The notes: generated from the sequence alone by a model not told the origin. A stretch of 53,347 nt of DNA from Bradyrhizobium sp. NAS96.2 (GCF_001908235.1 NZ_LGHK01000014.1:1-53347); one strand, 5' to 3'. Shown: positions 17,153-25,866, counted from the stretch's first letter. A program made the numbers and translations.

Positions 17153-17650
17153 ATGAAAACGGGCACAATAGATAGTGAGCGCCGTTCTCAACGGCGTGGC
17201 TTATTTCTCCATCGCAGGTTCGGAGATGACGTACGCGGTGTCGCGGCGATCGAATTCGGCGTCCTGGTCCCGCTGCTTTCGCTGATGGTGGTTTCCGTGA
17301 CCGATATCGGCCTTGCGATCTACCGCAAGATGCAGGTGGAGGGCTCGTCGCAGGCGGGCGTCGAATATGCCATCGCGCATGGGTTCGACGCCAATGCGAT
17401 CTCGACTGCCGTGGCAGCTGCGACGAACGCCAGTGCGATCAGCGCCTCGCCTGCTCCGGTCAAGTTCTGCGGCTGCGCGACCAGTTCGGGCGTCACCAGC
17501 ATGACCTGCGGCGGAACGTGTCCCGGAGGGCGAATGGCGGGTACATACACCATCGTCTCCGCGCAAGGCAGCTACTCGACGATCATCAACTATCAGATCG
17601 TTCCGAACAGCTATGTCATCAGCACGCAGTCCACGGCGAGGCTGCAGTGA
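17153..17650 (+). CDS. TadE-like pseudopilin
   Basis: 165 residues from the ATG at 17153, with GGAG eight bases upstream and 14 bp after the TadG-like gene. The N-terminal R-G-V-A-A-I-E-F-G-V-L-V-P-L-L-S-L-M segment matches the TadE prepilin motif: a Glu five residues into the hydrophobic helix. The C-terminal part has a Cys-rich patch (C-G-C-A-T-S-S ... C-G-G-T-C). TadE proteins are processed by the TadV prepilin peptidase and act as pseudopilins of the Tad pilus. The stop overlaps the GTG start of the next gene. Confidence 0.85.
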   Translation: MKTGTIDSERRSQRRGLFLHRRFGDDVRGVAAIEFGVLVPLLSLMVVSVTDIGLAIYRKMQVEGSSQAGVEYAIAHGFDANAISTAVAAATNASAISASPAPVKFCGCATSSGVTSMTCGGTCPGGRMAGTYTIVSAQGSYSTIINYQIVPNSYVISTQSTARLQ

Positions 17651-18027
17651 TACGCGCGTTCTGGCCCGACCGGAGCGGGGCGTCGGCACTCGAATTCGGC
17701 CTGACCGCGCCGCTGTTCTTCGCGTTTGTGTTCGGCGTGATCGAGTTCGGGCTGCTGATGTGGACGCAGGTGGGAATGCAGCACGCGGTGGCGGTCACGG
17801 CGCGATGCGCGAGCGTCAACCCCGCGCTTTGTCCTACCGGCAACCCGAGCGCAATCGCCGCTTACGCTACCCAGCAGGCGTTTGGACTGAGCTTGCCGTC
17901 CTCGACGTTCAGCTACAGCGCCGCGGCGTGCGGCAGCCAGGTGAGTGCAAATTATCAATTCCAGTTCCCCCAGATCCTCAATCTGGCTCCGTTCACGCTG
18001 ACGGCGGCAGCCTGCTTTCCTGCCTAG
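17647..18027 (+). CDS. Second TadE-like pseudopilin
   Basis: 126 residues from a GTG at 17647 that overlaps the preceding TGA (GTGA), so it is very likely translationally coupled. It has the prepilin-type segment D-R-S-G-A-S-A-L-E-F-G-L-T-A-P-L-F-F-A-F, with Glu at the expected place, and a short Cys-containing C-terminal domain. It completes the TadG-TadE-TadE trio. Such pseudopilins are thought to help initiate the pilus or link it to the secretion channel. Confidence 0.85.
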   Translation: MIRAFWPDRSGASALEFGLTAPLFFAFVFGVIEFGLLMWTQVGMQHAVAVTARCASVNPALCPTGNPSAIAAYATQQAFGLSLPSSTFSYSAAACGSQVSANYQFQFPQILNLAPFTLTAAACFPA

Positions 18028-18240
18028 AGCATGATGAGATGAGGTTGAACCGGATCGGCAGCGGAGGTTCACCTCTCCCTTGGGAGAGGTCGGCGCGTAG
18101 CGCCGGGTGAGGGGTTATGGTCCCTCGTTAGAGCTGCGTCCCCTCACCCGATTTGCTTCGCAAATCGACCTCTCCCCAAATGGGGAGAGGTAAAGTGAGC
18201 ACGCAGCCAAAGCGATTCGATCCAAACTCATTATGCTCTA
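18028..18240. repeat. Nested palindromic intergenic repeat
   Basis: An outer inverted pair (AGCATGATGAG-type end at 18028 and its counterpart CTCATTATGCTCT near 18229-18240) encloses an inner long palindrome at about 18071-18191. The inner arms are ACCTCTCCC...GGGTGAGGGG and CCCCTCACCC...GGGGAGAGGT. The transcript could form a long hairpin. Blocks of this type occur repeatedly between genes in Bradyrhizobium. It follows the Tad-type set and may also end that transcript. Confidence 0.75.
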
Positions 18241-18335
18241 GAGAATAGCGCGAAGCGGTTTTCCGATCAGATGATGCTCAAACGGCGAGCGAAAGCGCGT
18301 CGACGATTCGACGCAATCTCATCGCGCCTGAGAGG
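18241..18335. repeat. Second intergenic repeat, same family as the block at 46801-46925
   Basis: It contains GCGGTTTTCC, GATGATGCTCAAAC and ATCTCATCGCGCCT in the same order and spacing as the block near 46.8 kb, with small differences. From here to 18485 I see no gene. Confidence 0.6.
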
Positions 18336-18485
18336 TCGCGCTTGATGCGCGAACGGCCGTAGCTGCTGTGGATGCAGTCTTGGCTCCTCACCGGCGCCCC
18401 GTGGGACGCCGATGAAGGCCCGGCTCTCCGGCCTGCCCGGTCACGATGTGCCGGTGCAGGCCTTCGGTGCGTTGCGCCGCGGCGG

Positions 18486-20162
18486 TCAGAACCGCTCCGC
18501 GCCTTCATTCAACTTCAGGGCCTCGACGCCCTCTTCGCGAACGGCCTGGAGGCTGCGCGGATCGAGGTCGAGCGCGCGGAGGATCGTCGGCGCGATCTGG
18601 GTGGTGAAGGCGGTCTCCTCGATCGTCCGCGCATGCTTGATGCGAGGCGAGGAGAGCAGCAGCAGGACATTGCGATCGTCCTTGGAGAAGCCGCCATGCT
18701 CGGCGAGCTTGCTGCCGCCGGTGCAGATCACGCCATGATCGGTGATGGCGATGAAGTCCGGCACCCGGCTGTTGTGGAACGGATCTTCGTAGAGCTTGGT
18801 GAGCTCGTCGCGGTCGAGCAGCTTCTGGATATGCAGATCGGCGGCGTGGGCCAGAATGTAGGCCTTGGCGTCGGCATAATAGGGATTGCCGGTCGCCGGA
18901 TTGGTCGCCTGCTGCAGTTCCGGCGACAGCCAGACCAGCGCCGCGTCATCGCAGATCTCGAAGCCGTTGGCGCCGAAACCGGGCGTGTTGCTGTACAGCG
19001 CATCCGAGATCGCCACGCGATCCGCGAGGTTGATCGGTGACTGGCCATGCTTGGCGCTGATGATGATGAGCGTCGAATCGTAGAGGTTCTGTGCCTTGAG
19101 CTCGTTGACGAACTTGCCGAGCGCATCGTCCACGAACTGGAGTTGCTGCGTGAGCGCATTGCCGGGCGTCGCGTTGGCGTCGGCATAGCCGCCGACCAGC
19201 GACTTGTCGGTGTCGGCGTGGCCGGCCTTGGCGAGCTTCTGGCCAACGCTGACCGCCTGGAAGTTCATGCCGAAGATCGCGGGGACGCCTTGATGCTGGG
19301 TTCGCGTGCCGTTGTAGCCGTCGATCCAGTTCAACACCGCCTGCACTTTCAGCGAGTCGTATGAACGGACACCGACAAAGCTCTTGGTGTAGTCGTCGCC
19401 GGGCTTGGCGCCGGCGTCGATCGTGTCCTGCGCGTTGATCTCCGGCGTGAAGAGCTCGTCGAGGCCCTTGCCCGACGGGCCCGCCAGGTCCTCATAGGCC
19501 GGATGCTTGTCGGACCAGGCCGTGCGCATTCCGGCCTGCTTGATGACTTCGAAGATCGTGTTGGTGCGCACGTAGTCGTGCGGATAGACCGGAACGCACT
19601 GGCCGTTCACCAGCTTGCGCTGCATGTGGTCCGGATCGAGCTGCGTGTAGACCTGGCCGAGCGTGCCGCCGGCAGTGTAATCGGCGACCAGTCCGCTGGA
19701 GTAATCGAAGGTCTTGTCGAGCGCTTCGAAGTTGGTGAGTTCGGTGCCTGCCGGGCTCACGCAACCCGGGTCCGGAAGATTCTGGCTGGTATAGAAGGCC
19801 TTGGCCGGATACTCGGTGCGATCATAGCTGTCGTCATAGAACAGGCCGCCGCCCTTTGGCGTCGCGCCGGTGACCTGCGCGAGCATGCCGGGATAGCTGT
19901 CGGACGGAGCGGTGGTGTAGGCGTTCGGATAGACGACGCCCTTGCCGGTGAGCTGGGCGAAGTTGCCGCCGGGACGGCTTTCGACCCAACGCTTCAAATC
20001 GACGGCGTGCATGCCGTCGACGCTGATCAGCAAGACGTGCTTGTAGCCATGTCGCTGCGAATGCCCGTTGTCATCATCCGCTTGCGCGACTGCGACGCCG
20101 CAGGCAAGCATGGCCGCCGCGATCGCGGCAGTCGACAAGACATAGTCACGAAAACTTCTCAT
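18486..20162 (-). CDS. Secreted alkaline-phosphatase-superfamily protein (phosphodiesterase/phosphatase)
   Basis: 558 residues from the ATG at 20162, preceded by AGAGGGG; a longer frame upstream would place residues ahead of the obvious signal peptide (MRSFRDYVLSTAAIAAAML..., likely cut after A-V-A-Q-A). The metal-binding start V-L-L-I-S-V-D-G-M-H and the nucleophile region T-A-P-S-D-S-Y-P-G match the type I phosphodiesterase/nucleotide pyrophosphatase group. S-A-K-H-G-Q-S and A-E-H-G-G supply the distal metal ligands. It should act in the periplasm on phosphate esters; the substrate is not predictable. It is monocistronic. Confidence 0.85.
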   Translation of the reverse strand: MRSFRDYVLSTAAIAAAMLACGVAVAQADDDNGHSQRHGYKHVLLISVDGMHAVDLKRWVESRPGGNFAQLTGKGVVYPNAYTTAPSDSYPGMLAQVTGATPKGGGLFYDDSYDRTEYPAKAFYTSQNLPDPGCVSPAGTELTNFEALDKTFDYSSGLVADYTAGGTLGQVYTQLDPDHMQRKLVNGQCVPVYPHDYVRTNTIFEVIKQAGMRTAWSDKHPAYEDLAGPSGKGLDELFTPEINAQDTIDAGAKPGDDYTKSFVGVRSYDSLKVQAVLNWIDGYNGTRTQHQGVPAIFGMNFQAVSVGQKLAKAGHADTDKSLVGGYADANATPGNALTQQLQFVDDALGKFVNELKAQNLYDSTLIIISAKHGQSPINLADRVAISDALYSNTPGFGANGFEICDDAALVWLSPELQQATNPATGNPYYADAKAYILAHAADLHIQKLLDRDELTKLYEDPFHNSRVPDFIAITDHGVICTGGSKLAEHGGFSKDDRNVLLLLSSPRIKHARTIEETAFTTQIAPTILRALDLDPRSLQAVREEGVEALKLNEGAERF

Positions 20163-20379
20163 GAGTCGCCCCTCTCTATTTCCGACAGGATTGGAATGGC
20201 CAGCACTGGCCGCGACAACTTGTCGCGGCCAGTTGACGGAGGGATGACGCTTTCGTGCGAGTTCGATGACCGTGGCCGAGATGACCGGCATCCAAGGGTG
20301 GGCTACGCGCTGGCCGGGCGACGCCGCGCAATGATTGGCTTTTGCCGTTCACTCGCCAAATTGCGTTTGGCTGCGCGTG

Positions 20380-21042
20380 TCACCCTGCCGAAGCGCTGTC
20401 GGTTGGAACTGCGATCGACGCTCGAACCAAGGCAGTGAGAACCTCTGTGGGCGTCACATTGTGGAAGGCCGGCAAGAGGTTGGGATCCATCGGCAGGATG
20501 AAGTCCTTATCGCTGTCCTGATGCCGGATCCACAATCCGGCAAAGCAGATCGCCGGAGCGAGCAGCAACATCGGCTCACCAGGTTTGTCATCGTCCCTGT
20601 CGGCTGAGATCGCGCGGCGTACGGCGGGCGCCTGAAGCGCCTTGAGAAAGCCGGTTACGTATGGTCCCTCGTTCAGTTCGGCCAACCGATAGCCGCTCTC
20701 GTCGGTGAAGACGGCATGAGCCGCAGCGATCGTCTCAAGGACAGTCTTGTCAAAGATGAGAAACCGCCAGCCGAGGATGGTCGCTACGGAACTGAGCGCA
20801 GGCAGCTCAATCTTCGCTGAAGGCTTGGCCGTGCACCGGTCAGGCCTGGCCAGGCGGCGCAAGGTGCTCAACGGCAGCAACGCCATGCGATGCGGGACGC
20901 AAAGCTCGAGGTCGCCGCGATGATTGCGATGCGCGAAGCTGAGCTTTGGCGTCGCAAAGCCCCGCATGCGCGCTCGATTGGCCATGCCGGCAAGTACGGC
21001 GTCGCGGGCATCGTCGGAAAAGTCAGCTGCTGGAATCGCCAT
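20380..21042 (-). CDS. Unknown protein coupled to a papain-like protease
   Basis: 220 residues from the ATG at 21042, with AGAGGG upstream; the start lies 20 bp inside the end of the protease gene, which suggests translational coupling. The protein is soluble, with no signal peptide, no transmembrane helix and no motif I recognise. It begins MAIPAADFSDDARD and contains a W-R-F-L-I-F-D-K-T-V-L-E-T-I-A-A-A-H-A-V-F block that looks like an amphipathic helix pair. Its constant partnership with the protease (if conserved elsewhere) would suggest an inhibitor, substrate or chaperone. That is inference only. Confidence 0.75.
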   Translation of the reverse strand: MAIPAADFSDDARDAVLAGMANRARMRGFATPKLSFAHRNHRGDLELCVPHRMALLPLSTLRRLARPDRCTAKPSAKIELPALSSVATILGWRFLIFDKTVLETIAAAHAVFTDESGYRLAELNEGPYVTGFLKALQAPAVRRAISADRDDDKPGEPMLLLAPAICFAGLWIRHQDSDKDFILPMDPNLLPAFHNVTPTEVLTALVRASIAVPTDSASAG

Positions 21043-21637
21043 GCGTTGCCCTCTTGGTGTAGTACGTGTCCGTCCAGGTGCCGCAGTTGATATAGCCGCG
21101 CGGAAATTGCGCGGCGTTGATATCCGAGAGGCCCCACCAAGGGTCCGCAATCGCCAGGCCGTAGTCGTCTTGCACGGGCACACCGACCGCTGGTTCATCC
21201 GCGTAACCCTTGATCGTGACAAGGTGGGCCCCGCCGCCATTCCAGACGATGCGCACGCAAAGCGGGCGTCTGCCTCCGATCTCTTCCTGGGTCTCTCGCA
21301 ACGACGCGGAACGGCGCGCGGTCCATTTCCTGAAATGGCCAACGCGGAACAGCGACGACATCAAGTAGCCGTAGACATTGCAGGTATCCTTGTCGGCCAC
21401 GCAGCAATCAGTTCGGCCCAGCTGTCCGTTCGCGATGTCGCATTGGGTCACCCTGCTGGAGGGACGATAGAAATGGGCGACGCTGGCCGCGACGGCGGCC
21501 CAGCACCAGTTTGTTTTTTCCTGATGCTCGTTCTTGAAGTCGAGCAGCCGCCATCTCGATCGCCTGAACGGGGGCAGATTGATCGGGACGCATGTCGCGC
21601 CCACGAGAGAAGCGATTTCGTCTGCTGCCGGGGTCAC
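21023..21637 (-). CDS. Papain-like cysteine protease
   Basis: 204 residues starting at a GTG that overlaps the upstream stop (GTGA). The catalytic turn N-W-C-W-A-A-V-A-A-S-V (Cys near 46) is typical of papain-like C39/C70-type proteases. The histidine lies in G-G-A-H-L-V-T-I-K-G-Y and an Asp follows in I-A-D-P-W-W-G. Six further cysteines, several in Q-C-D-I-A-N and D-C-C-V-A-D-K-D-T-C, suggest disulfides or metal binding, yet there is no signal peptide. It sits between the PAP2-like gene and the 220-residue unknown gene in an overlapping set. The target is unknown. Confidence 0.8.
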   Translation of the reverse strand: MTPAADEIASLVGATCVPINLPPFRRSRWRLLDFKNEHQEKTNWCWAAVAASVAHFYRPSSRVTQCDIANGQLGRTDCCVADKDTCNVYGYLMSSLFRVGHFRKWTARRSASLRETQEEIGGRRPLCVRIVWNGGGAHLVTIKGYADEPAVGVPVQDDYGLAIADPWWGLSDINAAQFPRGYINCGTWTDTYYTKRATHGDSSS

Positions 21638-22539
21638 GATCGTTTCCCCCGCTTCTTCTTGGAGGTCGAACGTGCGGACGGCAGGACGAGTGTCCCGGCC
21701 TTGCCGGGCTCACGTTTGGCCTCAGCCAACACCGCCTTGAACGTCGGGCATTCCTTAAGGATCTCGAACGCCTGGCCGGCAATCACCTTTCCCGCGTGGG
21801 TATCGCTCGGGTAATGGACGCCTGCCACCTCGCGATTGCGCCCAATGCGATCGGCCAACGCGACGAGCATCCGCTTGGTGTGTCGAGGATGCAAATCCGC
21901 GAGCGCCAGAGCGATCAGGTGACTTTCGAGCGAATGCGCGCTCGGAAACGAGGCGTGCCCCGGCGAATTGATCAGGGGAACGAGCGCAGGACAGATCTGT
22001 TGCGGCCGAGCCCGATTGAACCGGAGCTTGAAGTCGATTGCCACCATTTGGGCAACCCGGATCGCCATCTCGATGATCTTGAGCGAGCTCGGATGCGACC
22101 ACGGCGACATCATCAAGACTTCGGCAAAATAGCCGCGCAGTCGCGTATTTTGATCGAGAATTTCACCGATCAGGCGAGGGCGCTCATCGCGCGCCATTGC
22201 GGCCAACTGATCGATCTCGGCAAAGATATCGGCATGACGATGTGGCGGATCCGGAGCTCGAATGGAGCGGCGCCAATCCGTTTGGCCGAACTCAGCCAGC
22301 GCGATCACGCCAAAAAGGTCGGGCTCCCATCCCGACCAGGGGAAAACCACCTTGAAATCGAGGTCTTTCTCGCAGATTTCACCGCCCAGCGGATCGAAGA
22401 TCAGGAAAGGTGCGCCCTGTGCCGGTGGCGAACCCATATAGGCTCCGCCCGCGCCATAGCTTTGACCGCCGCCTCCCCCGCCATCCCCGCCGCCGTCGCC
22501 GCCACCGTCCCCGCCGCCATCAAATACGTGAAACTGCAT
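21634..22539 (-). CDS. PAP2 / vanadium haloperoxidase-like protein with Gly-rich N-terminus
   Basis: 301 residues; GGGAGG lies just before the ATG. Residues 8-24 are almost only Gly and Asp (repeated G-G-G-D). The C-terminal half carries the PAP2 acid phosphatase/haloperoxidase motifs: K-L-R-F-N-R-A-R-P, F-P-S-A-H-S and G-R-N-R-E-V-A-G-V-H-Y-P-S-D. It has no transmembrane segments, so it is a soluble member, closer to bacterial vanadium-dependent haloperoxidase-like proteins than to membrane lipid phosphatases. The C-terminus is Lys-rich (K-K-K-R-G-K-R). It starts 49 bp downstream of the cyclase gene on the same strand. Confidence 0.82.
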   Translation of the reverse strand: MQFHVFDGGGDGGGDGGGDGGGGGGQSYGAGGAYMGSPPAQGAPFLIFDPLGGEICEKDLDFKVVFPWSGWEPDLFGVIALAEFGQTDWRRSIRAPDPPHRHADIFAEIDQLAAMARDERPRLIGEILDQNTRLRGYFAEVLMMSPWSHPSSLKIIEMAIRVAQMVAIDFKLRFNRARPQQICPALVPLINSPGHASFPSAHSLESHLIALALADLHPRHTKRMLVALADRIGRNREVAGVHYPSDTHAGKVIAGQAFEILKECPTFKAVLAEAKREPGKAGTLVLPSARSTSKKKRGKRS

Positions 22540-22588
22540 TGCAACCTCCCAGCTCCAATAATCAATTTGTCAATCAGGCACTCCAAAT

Positions 22589-24397
22589 TCAGACAGGAAG
22601 TCCAGCGGCTTCCAACCGTTGCACGTAAAGTGAAGCTTGCTCCGCCTTGAAAGGGCAACGCGGCGCGTAATGAGACACAGTGAATTGCGGCAGAACCGAC
22701 CGATGATGCGTTGCCAACAGCGCGGCGTCCTCATGCCGGCCGACGGCCACGAGGCTTGCCGCTGCGATCCGGATCGCGTTTCCGTATCGGGGATTGAGGC
22801 TGAGTGCCTTTCGCGACCAGCGAATGGCCTCCTCATAGGTGCCGTTCAAATAATGATTTTGGCCGAGCCGCGAAAAACTGGTGAAGGCCTGTTGGTCCAG
22901 CGGGGACAGCCGAATGGCTCGTTCGGCTCGTTCGATTCCCGACACTGGCTGGCCGATGAAGCCGTATGTTGCGCTGCTGAACATCCAGGCCCAGGGATTG
23001 TTTGGCGAGGCGGCAAGCGCACGGTCAAAGCAGTCGAGGGCCGTGTCAAAGTCAAAATGGAACGCGCTCCGCGCGTGCCCCTGCAGTGAAAGGGCAAGCG
23101 CGTCGGATGGATCTCGTTCGATGGCGCAATTCGAGAGCCGGATGATCTCGGCGATCTCGGCGTTGGGATCGGTCGACCGGCCCTCAGCGATGTTCAGCAT
23201 GTGCCAACGCGCTGAAAACGCATATGGCGCCGCATAGCCGTCGTCCTCTTCGCGTGCCCGCTCCAGCAGCGTCCGCGCCATCGAAAAGCTGGCGAAGTCC
23301 AGCTTGTAGAGCAGATCAAGCGCGCGCAGAAAATAATCGTACGAGTTCAGATTGTGCGGGCGCTTCCGCAGCGCGCGCTTCACCTCGGCCTGGCGCACAT
23401 GCGTCGAGATGCGCCCCACGATCATGAGGGCGATTTCGTCCTGCACGCCGAAGATATGCTCGATATCGGTTTCGTATTTCTCCGCCCATATGACCGACGC
23501 CGTCGACAAGTCACCGAGCTCGACAGAGAGCCGGATTCGATCGCCGGCGCGACGAATGCTGCCACTGAGCAGATACCGCACGCCAAGTCGTTCGCCGGCC
23601 ACCGTTCCGTAGTCGACGGCGCGGCGATCGATCATCATGGTCGACCCGCGGGCAACGACCAAAAGATGTTTGATATTGCTGAGCGTCGCGATGATGTCGT
23701 CGACGAATCCCTCGGCGAAATAGTTGTCGCCGGGGTCGTCTGAAAGACTGACCAGCGGCAGGACGGCGATCGAGGGCAATTTTGCCCGCCCGGAAGGCGA
23801 GCGCGCGAACCCGACGGCCGCGCTGCGGTCCACCCCCGGCAATCGCAGCGAGAACGCGGGGACAGCTCGGGTCAGGTTCTTCAGCCGGAGGTCGCCAAGA
23901 CTGTCGAATTTCAGGTCTCCGGCGCCATCAAGATTGTCGAGCACGGCCGATGACACCACGATCCCGTCTGCCGGCGCCGTCGTCTGAAGACGCGCGGCGA
24001 TATTGACCGCACTTCCGTAGACGTCGTCGAGATCGAAGATGACGGGCTCCCAATGGATGCCAATTCGAAATGCGATGCGACGCTCGGGAGAGTGCTGGCT
24101 CTCCCGGGAGAGGATTTCCTGCTGCAACTCGGTCGCGCATTCGACCGCATCCAGCGGGCTCTCGAATACCGCGAGAAACCCGTCGCCGGTGTTCTTCACG
24201 ATTTCACCGCGATGGGAGACGATGGTCGGATCGGTGACTTCGACCCGGAGAGTGCGATAGCGTTGATGGGTTTCGAGCTCGGCCGCTTCCATCAGTCGGG
24301 TGTAGCCAACCACGTCAGCCGCAAGGACCGCGCGACAAGCCCGCTCAAAGGGAGGCATCAGTTGAGGGGACAACACAGGGTCAGTCTGCACTGCCAT
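22589..24397 (-). CDS. Class III adenylate/guanylate cyclase with C-terminal TPR repeats
   Basis: 602 residues. The cyclase domain (about 15-185) has the metal-binding Asp in A-A-D-V-V-G-Y-T-R-L, the second Asp in N-T-G-D-G-F-L, and V-N-I-A-A-R-L with the transition-state Asn and Arg. The usual G-D-V turn is E-P-V here. A TolB-like segment follows (S-I-A-V-L-P-L ... Y-F-A-E-G-F-V-D-D-I), then tetratricopeptide repeats to the end (A-L-D-C-F-D-R-A-L-A-A-S-P-N-N-P is one unit). This architecture is common in rhizobia. It is cytosolic, and the TPR part probably binds a partner. It may head an operon with the PAP2-like and protease genes. Confidence 0.88.
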   Translation of the reverse strand: MAVQTDPVLSPQLMPPFERACRAVLAADVVGYTRLMEAAELETHQRYRTLRVEVTDPTIVSHRGEIVKNTGDGFLAVFESPLDAVECATELQQEILSRESQHSPERRIAFRIGIHWEPVIFDLDDVYGSAVNIAARLQTTAPADGIVVSSAVLDNLDGAGDLKFDSLGDLRLKNLTRAVPAFSLRLPGVDRSAAVGFARSPSGRAKLPSIAVLPLVSLSDDPGDNYFAEGFVDDIIATLSNIKHLLVVARGSTMMIDRRAVDYGTVAGERLGVRYLLSGSIRRAGDRIRLSVELGDLSTASVIWAEKYETDIEHIFGVQDEIALMIVGRISTHVRQAEVKRALRKRPHNLNSYDYFLRALDLLYKLDFASFSMARTLLERAREEDDGYAAPYAFSARWHMLNIAEGRSTDPNAEIAEIIRLSNCAIERDPSDALALSLQGHARSAFHFDFDTALDCFDRALAASPNNPWAWMFSSATYGFIGQPVSGIERAERAIRLSPLDQQAFTSFSRLGQNHYLNGTYEEAIRWSRKALSLNPRYGNAIRIAAASLVAVGRHEDAALLATHHRSVLPQFTVSHYAPRCPFKAEQASLYVQRLEAAGLPV

Positions 24398-24658
24398 GCC
24401 CGTTATACCGTCGCGCTATAACCTTCCATGTACGTTAGCATGCGGAAATGACCCTGTCGCCACCGGGGCGGGACTGGTCGGTGAGCGCCGCCGACCGCCA
24501 CAAAAACGGGCAGGCGAAAGGCTGTTTATCCGGGAATTCGCTACGGATGATGGGTATCAGCCCACGCCCATATCCCAGCCTTGGCCATCCACTTCCTCCG
24601 CAGATGGCCAAAGCGCTCAGTGCCAGGATGGTACGGGGGTGAGAATTGCTGGTCGGCG
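24398..24658. other. Intergenic stretch without a recognisable gene
   Basis: I see no convincing coding sequence, RNA or repeat between the cyclase start and the hydrolase fragment. The same holds for 24816-25014 on the other side of that fragment. Confidence 0.4.
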
Positions 24659-24815
24659 CTATGCAGATTGGGCCAGCTCCCGCAAATGCCGTTCGATCGC
24701 GGTGCCGACGTCGGGGTGATCCACCTGGGGCAGGTGCACGGCATCGGCAGAGATCGCGAGCCGGCCAGCGAGCAGCGCTGCGAGCGCCGTCATCGGCTGC
24801 ACCAGCTCACAGGTG
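24659..24815 (-). pseudogene. C-terminal fragment of a duplicated alpha/beta hydrolase
   Basis: Translated on the minus strand, this stretch gives L-V-Q-P-M-T-A-L-A-A-L-L, then H-L-P-Q-V-D-H-P and I-E-R-H-L-R-E-L ending at a stop at 24659. It aligns residue by residue with the last ~50 residues of the intact hydrolase at 25015-25866. The catalytic-His turn reads A-V-H instead of A-G-H. Upstream of 24815 the similarity stops, so only the 3' end survives. It is a relic of a tandem duplication or of replacement of an older copy. Confidence 0.7.
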
Positions 24816-25014
24816 GGAGGATGCGCCCGACGGTGACACCGGACAGCATCCGTCGCTTGCCGGAGGGCGTCGAGCGTATTCTGCTACGGTAAAATTCTGC
24901 AGCTGATTTGCCCGACGTGTCAACCGATAGGGCCAAAGCTCTTGATTGCGGCGGCTGCCCGCTCCTTTGCATGGGGTTGTTTTCGATATTTTTGCTGAGG
25001 GCCGGTGGGCGAGG

Positions 25015-25866
25015 TCACCCGGATCGAGCGGCTTCCTGCAAATGCCGCTCGATCGTGGCGTCGACCTCGTTCGGATGATCCACCTGGGGCAGGTGGCCGG
25101 CGTCGGGAATGATCGCGAGCCGGCAATCGAGCAGCGCCGCGAGCTCCGTCATCGGCTGCACCAGCAGTTGGTCGTTTGCGCCCACGATCATCGTCAGCGG
25201 CACCTGCAGCGTCGTCACGCCGTCGAGATAGGCGAGCGACTGGATCGCGCGGGCGCAGCCGATGAAGCCCTCCGGATCGGTCTCGTTGATGCAGGCGAGC
25301 AGTGCAGTCGCGATCGCCGGATGTGCATCGAGAAAGGTGCGTCCGAACCAGCGCTCCGCAGTCGGCGCCGCCAGCGGCGCGATACCCCGCTCACGCACCA
25401 GTGCGATGCGATCGTCCCAAGCGGCGGCGAATGGTGGCGGCGCATCGGCCCGTGCTGCGATCACGCAGAGGCTGAGAAGACGGTCCGGATGGCGCACGCC
25501 GAGGCCGAACGCCGTCATGCCACCCTGCGAGACGCCGATCACATGCGCCCGCGCGATGCTGAAATGATCGAGCGCGGCGATCGCATCCGCCACCAGATCG
25601 TCCATGGCATAGGGGCCGTGCGGCGCCTCGGATTGTCCGTGACCCCGGCTGTCGAGTGCGAGCACGCGATGGCCGCGGGCGGCAAGCGCGGCTGCCTGGC
25701 GGTGCCAGATGGCGCTGCTGGTCAGGATCGAATGGCAGAGCAGCACCGGCGCGCCGTGCTCCGCTCCGCCGACACGGACGCTGAGCCGTCCGTCCGGCCC
25801 CTGCACATCGTGCCGGACAAAGCCCTGCCATGCGGCGATTACGATTGGGGCCACCTCAGTCGACAA
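25015..25866 (-). CDS. Alpha/beta hydrolase, 3-oxoadipate enol-lactonase-like
   Basis: 283 residues from the TTG at 25866, which has GGAG seven bases upstream and overlaps the preceding gene by 11 bp; a GTG a few codons in is an alternative. The nucleophile elbow is G-V-S-Q-G-G, the oxyanion region is C-H-S-I-L-T-S-S, and the catalytic His is in D-A-G-H-L-P-Q-V-D-H-P. The PcaD group is the best family match. Following a carboxymuconolactone decarboxylase and a FAD monooxygenase, it probably opens a lactone or amide in an aromatic degradation route. Deformylase activity (NicD-like) is another option. Confidence 0.82.
   Translation of the reverse strand: MSTEVAPIVIAAWQGFVRHDVQGPDGRLSVRVGGAEHGAPVLLCHSILTSSAIWHRQAAALAARGHRVLALDSRGHGQSEAPHGPYAMDDLVADAIAALDHFSIARAHVIGVSQGGMTAFGLGVRHPDRLLSLCVIAARADAPPPFAAAWDDRIALVRERGIAPLAAPTAERWFGRTFLDAHPAIATALLACINETDPEGFIGCARAIQSLAYLDGVTTLQVPLTMIVGANDQLLVQPMTELAALLDCRLAIIPDAGHLPQVDHPNEVDATIERHLQEAARSG

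Noticed and set aside
18071..18191. Structured non-coding RNA gene
   Set aside because: The strong hairpin potential is explained by a repeat family found between many genes of this lineage; no promoter or terminator of its own was seen.
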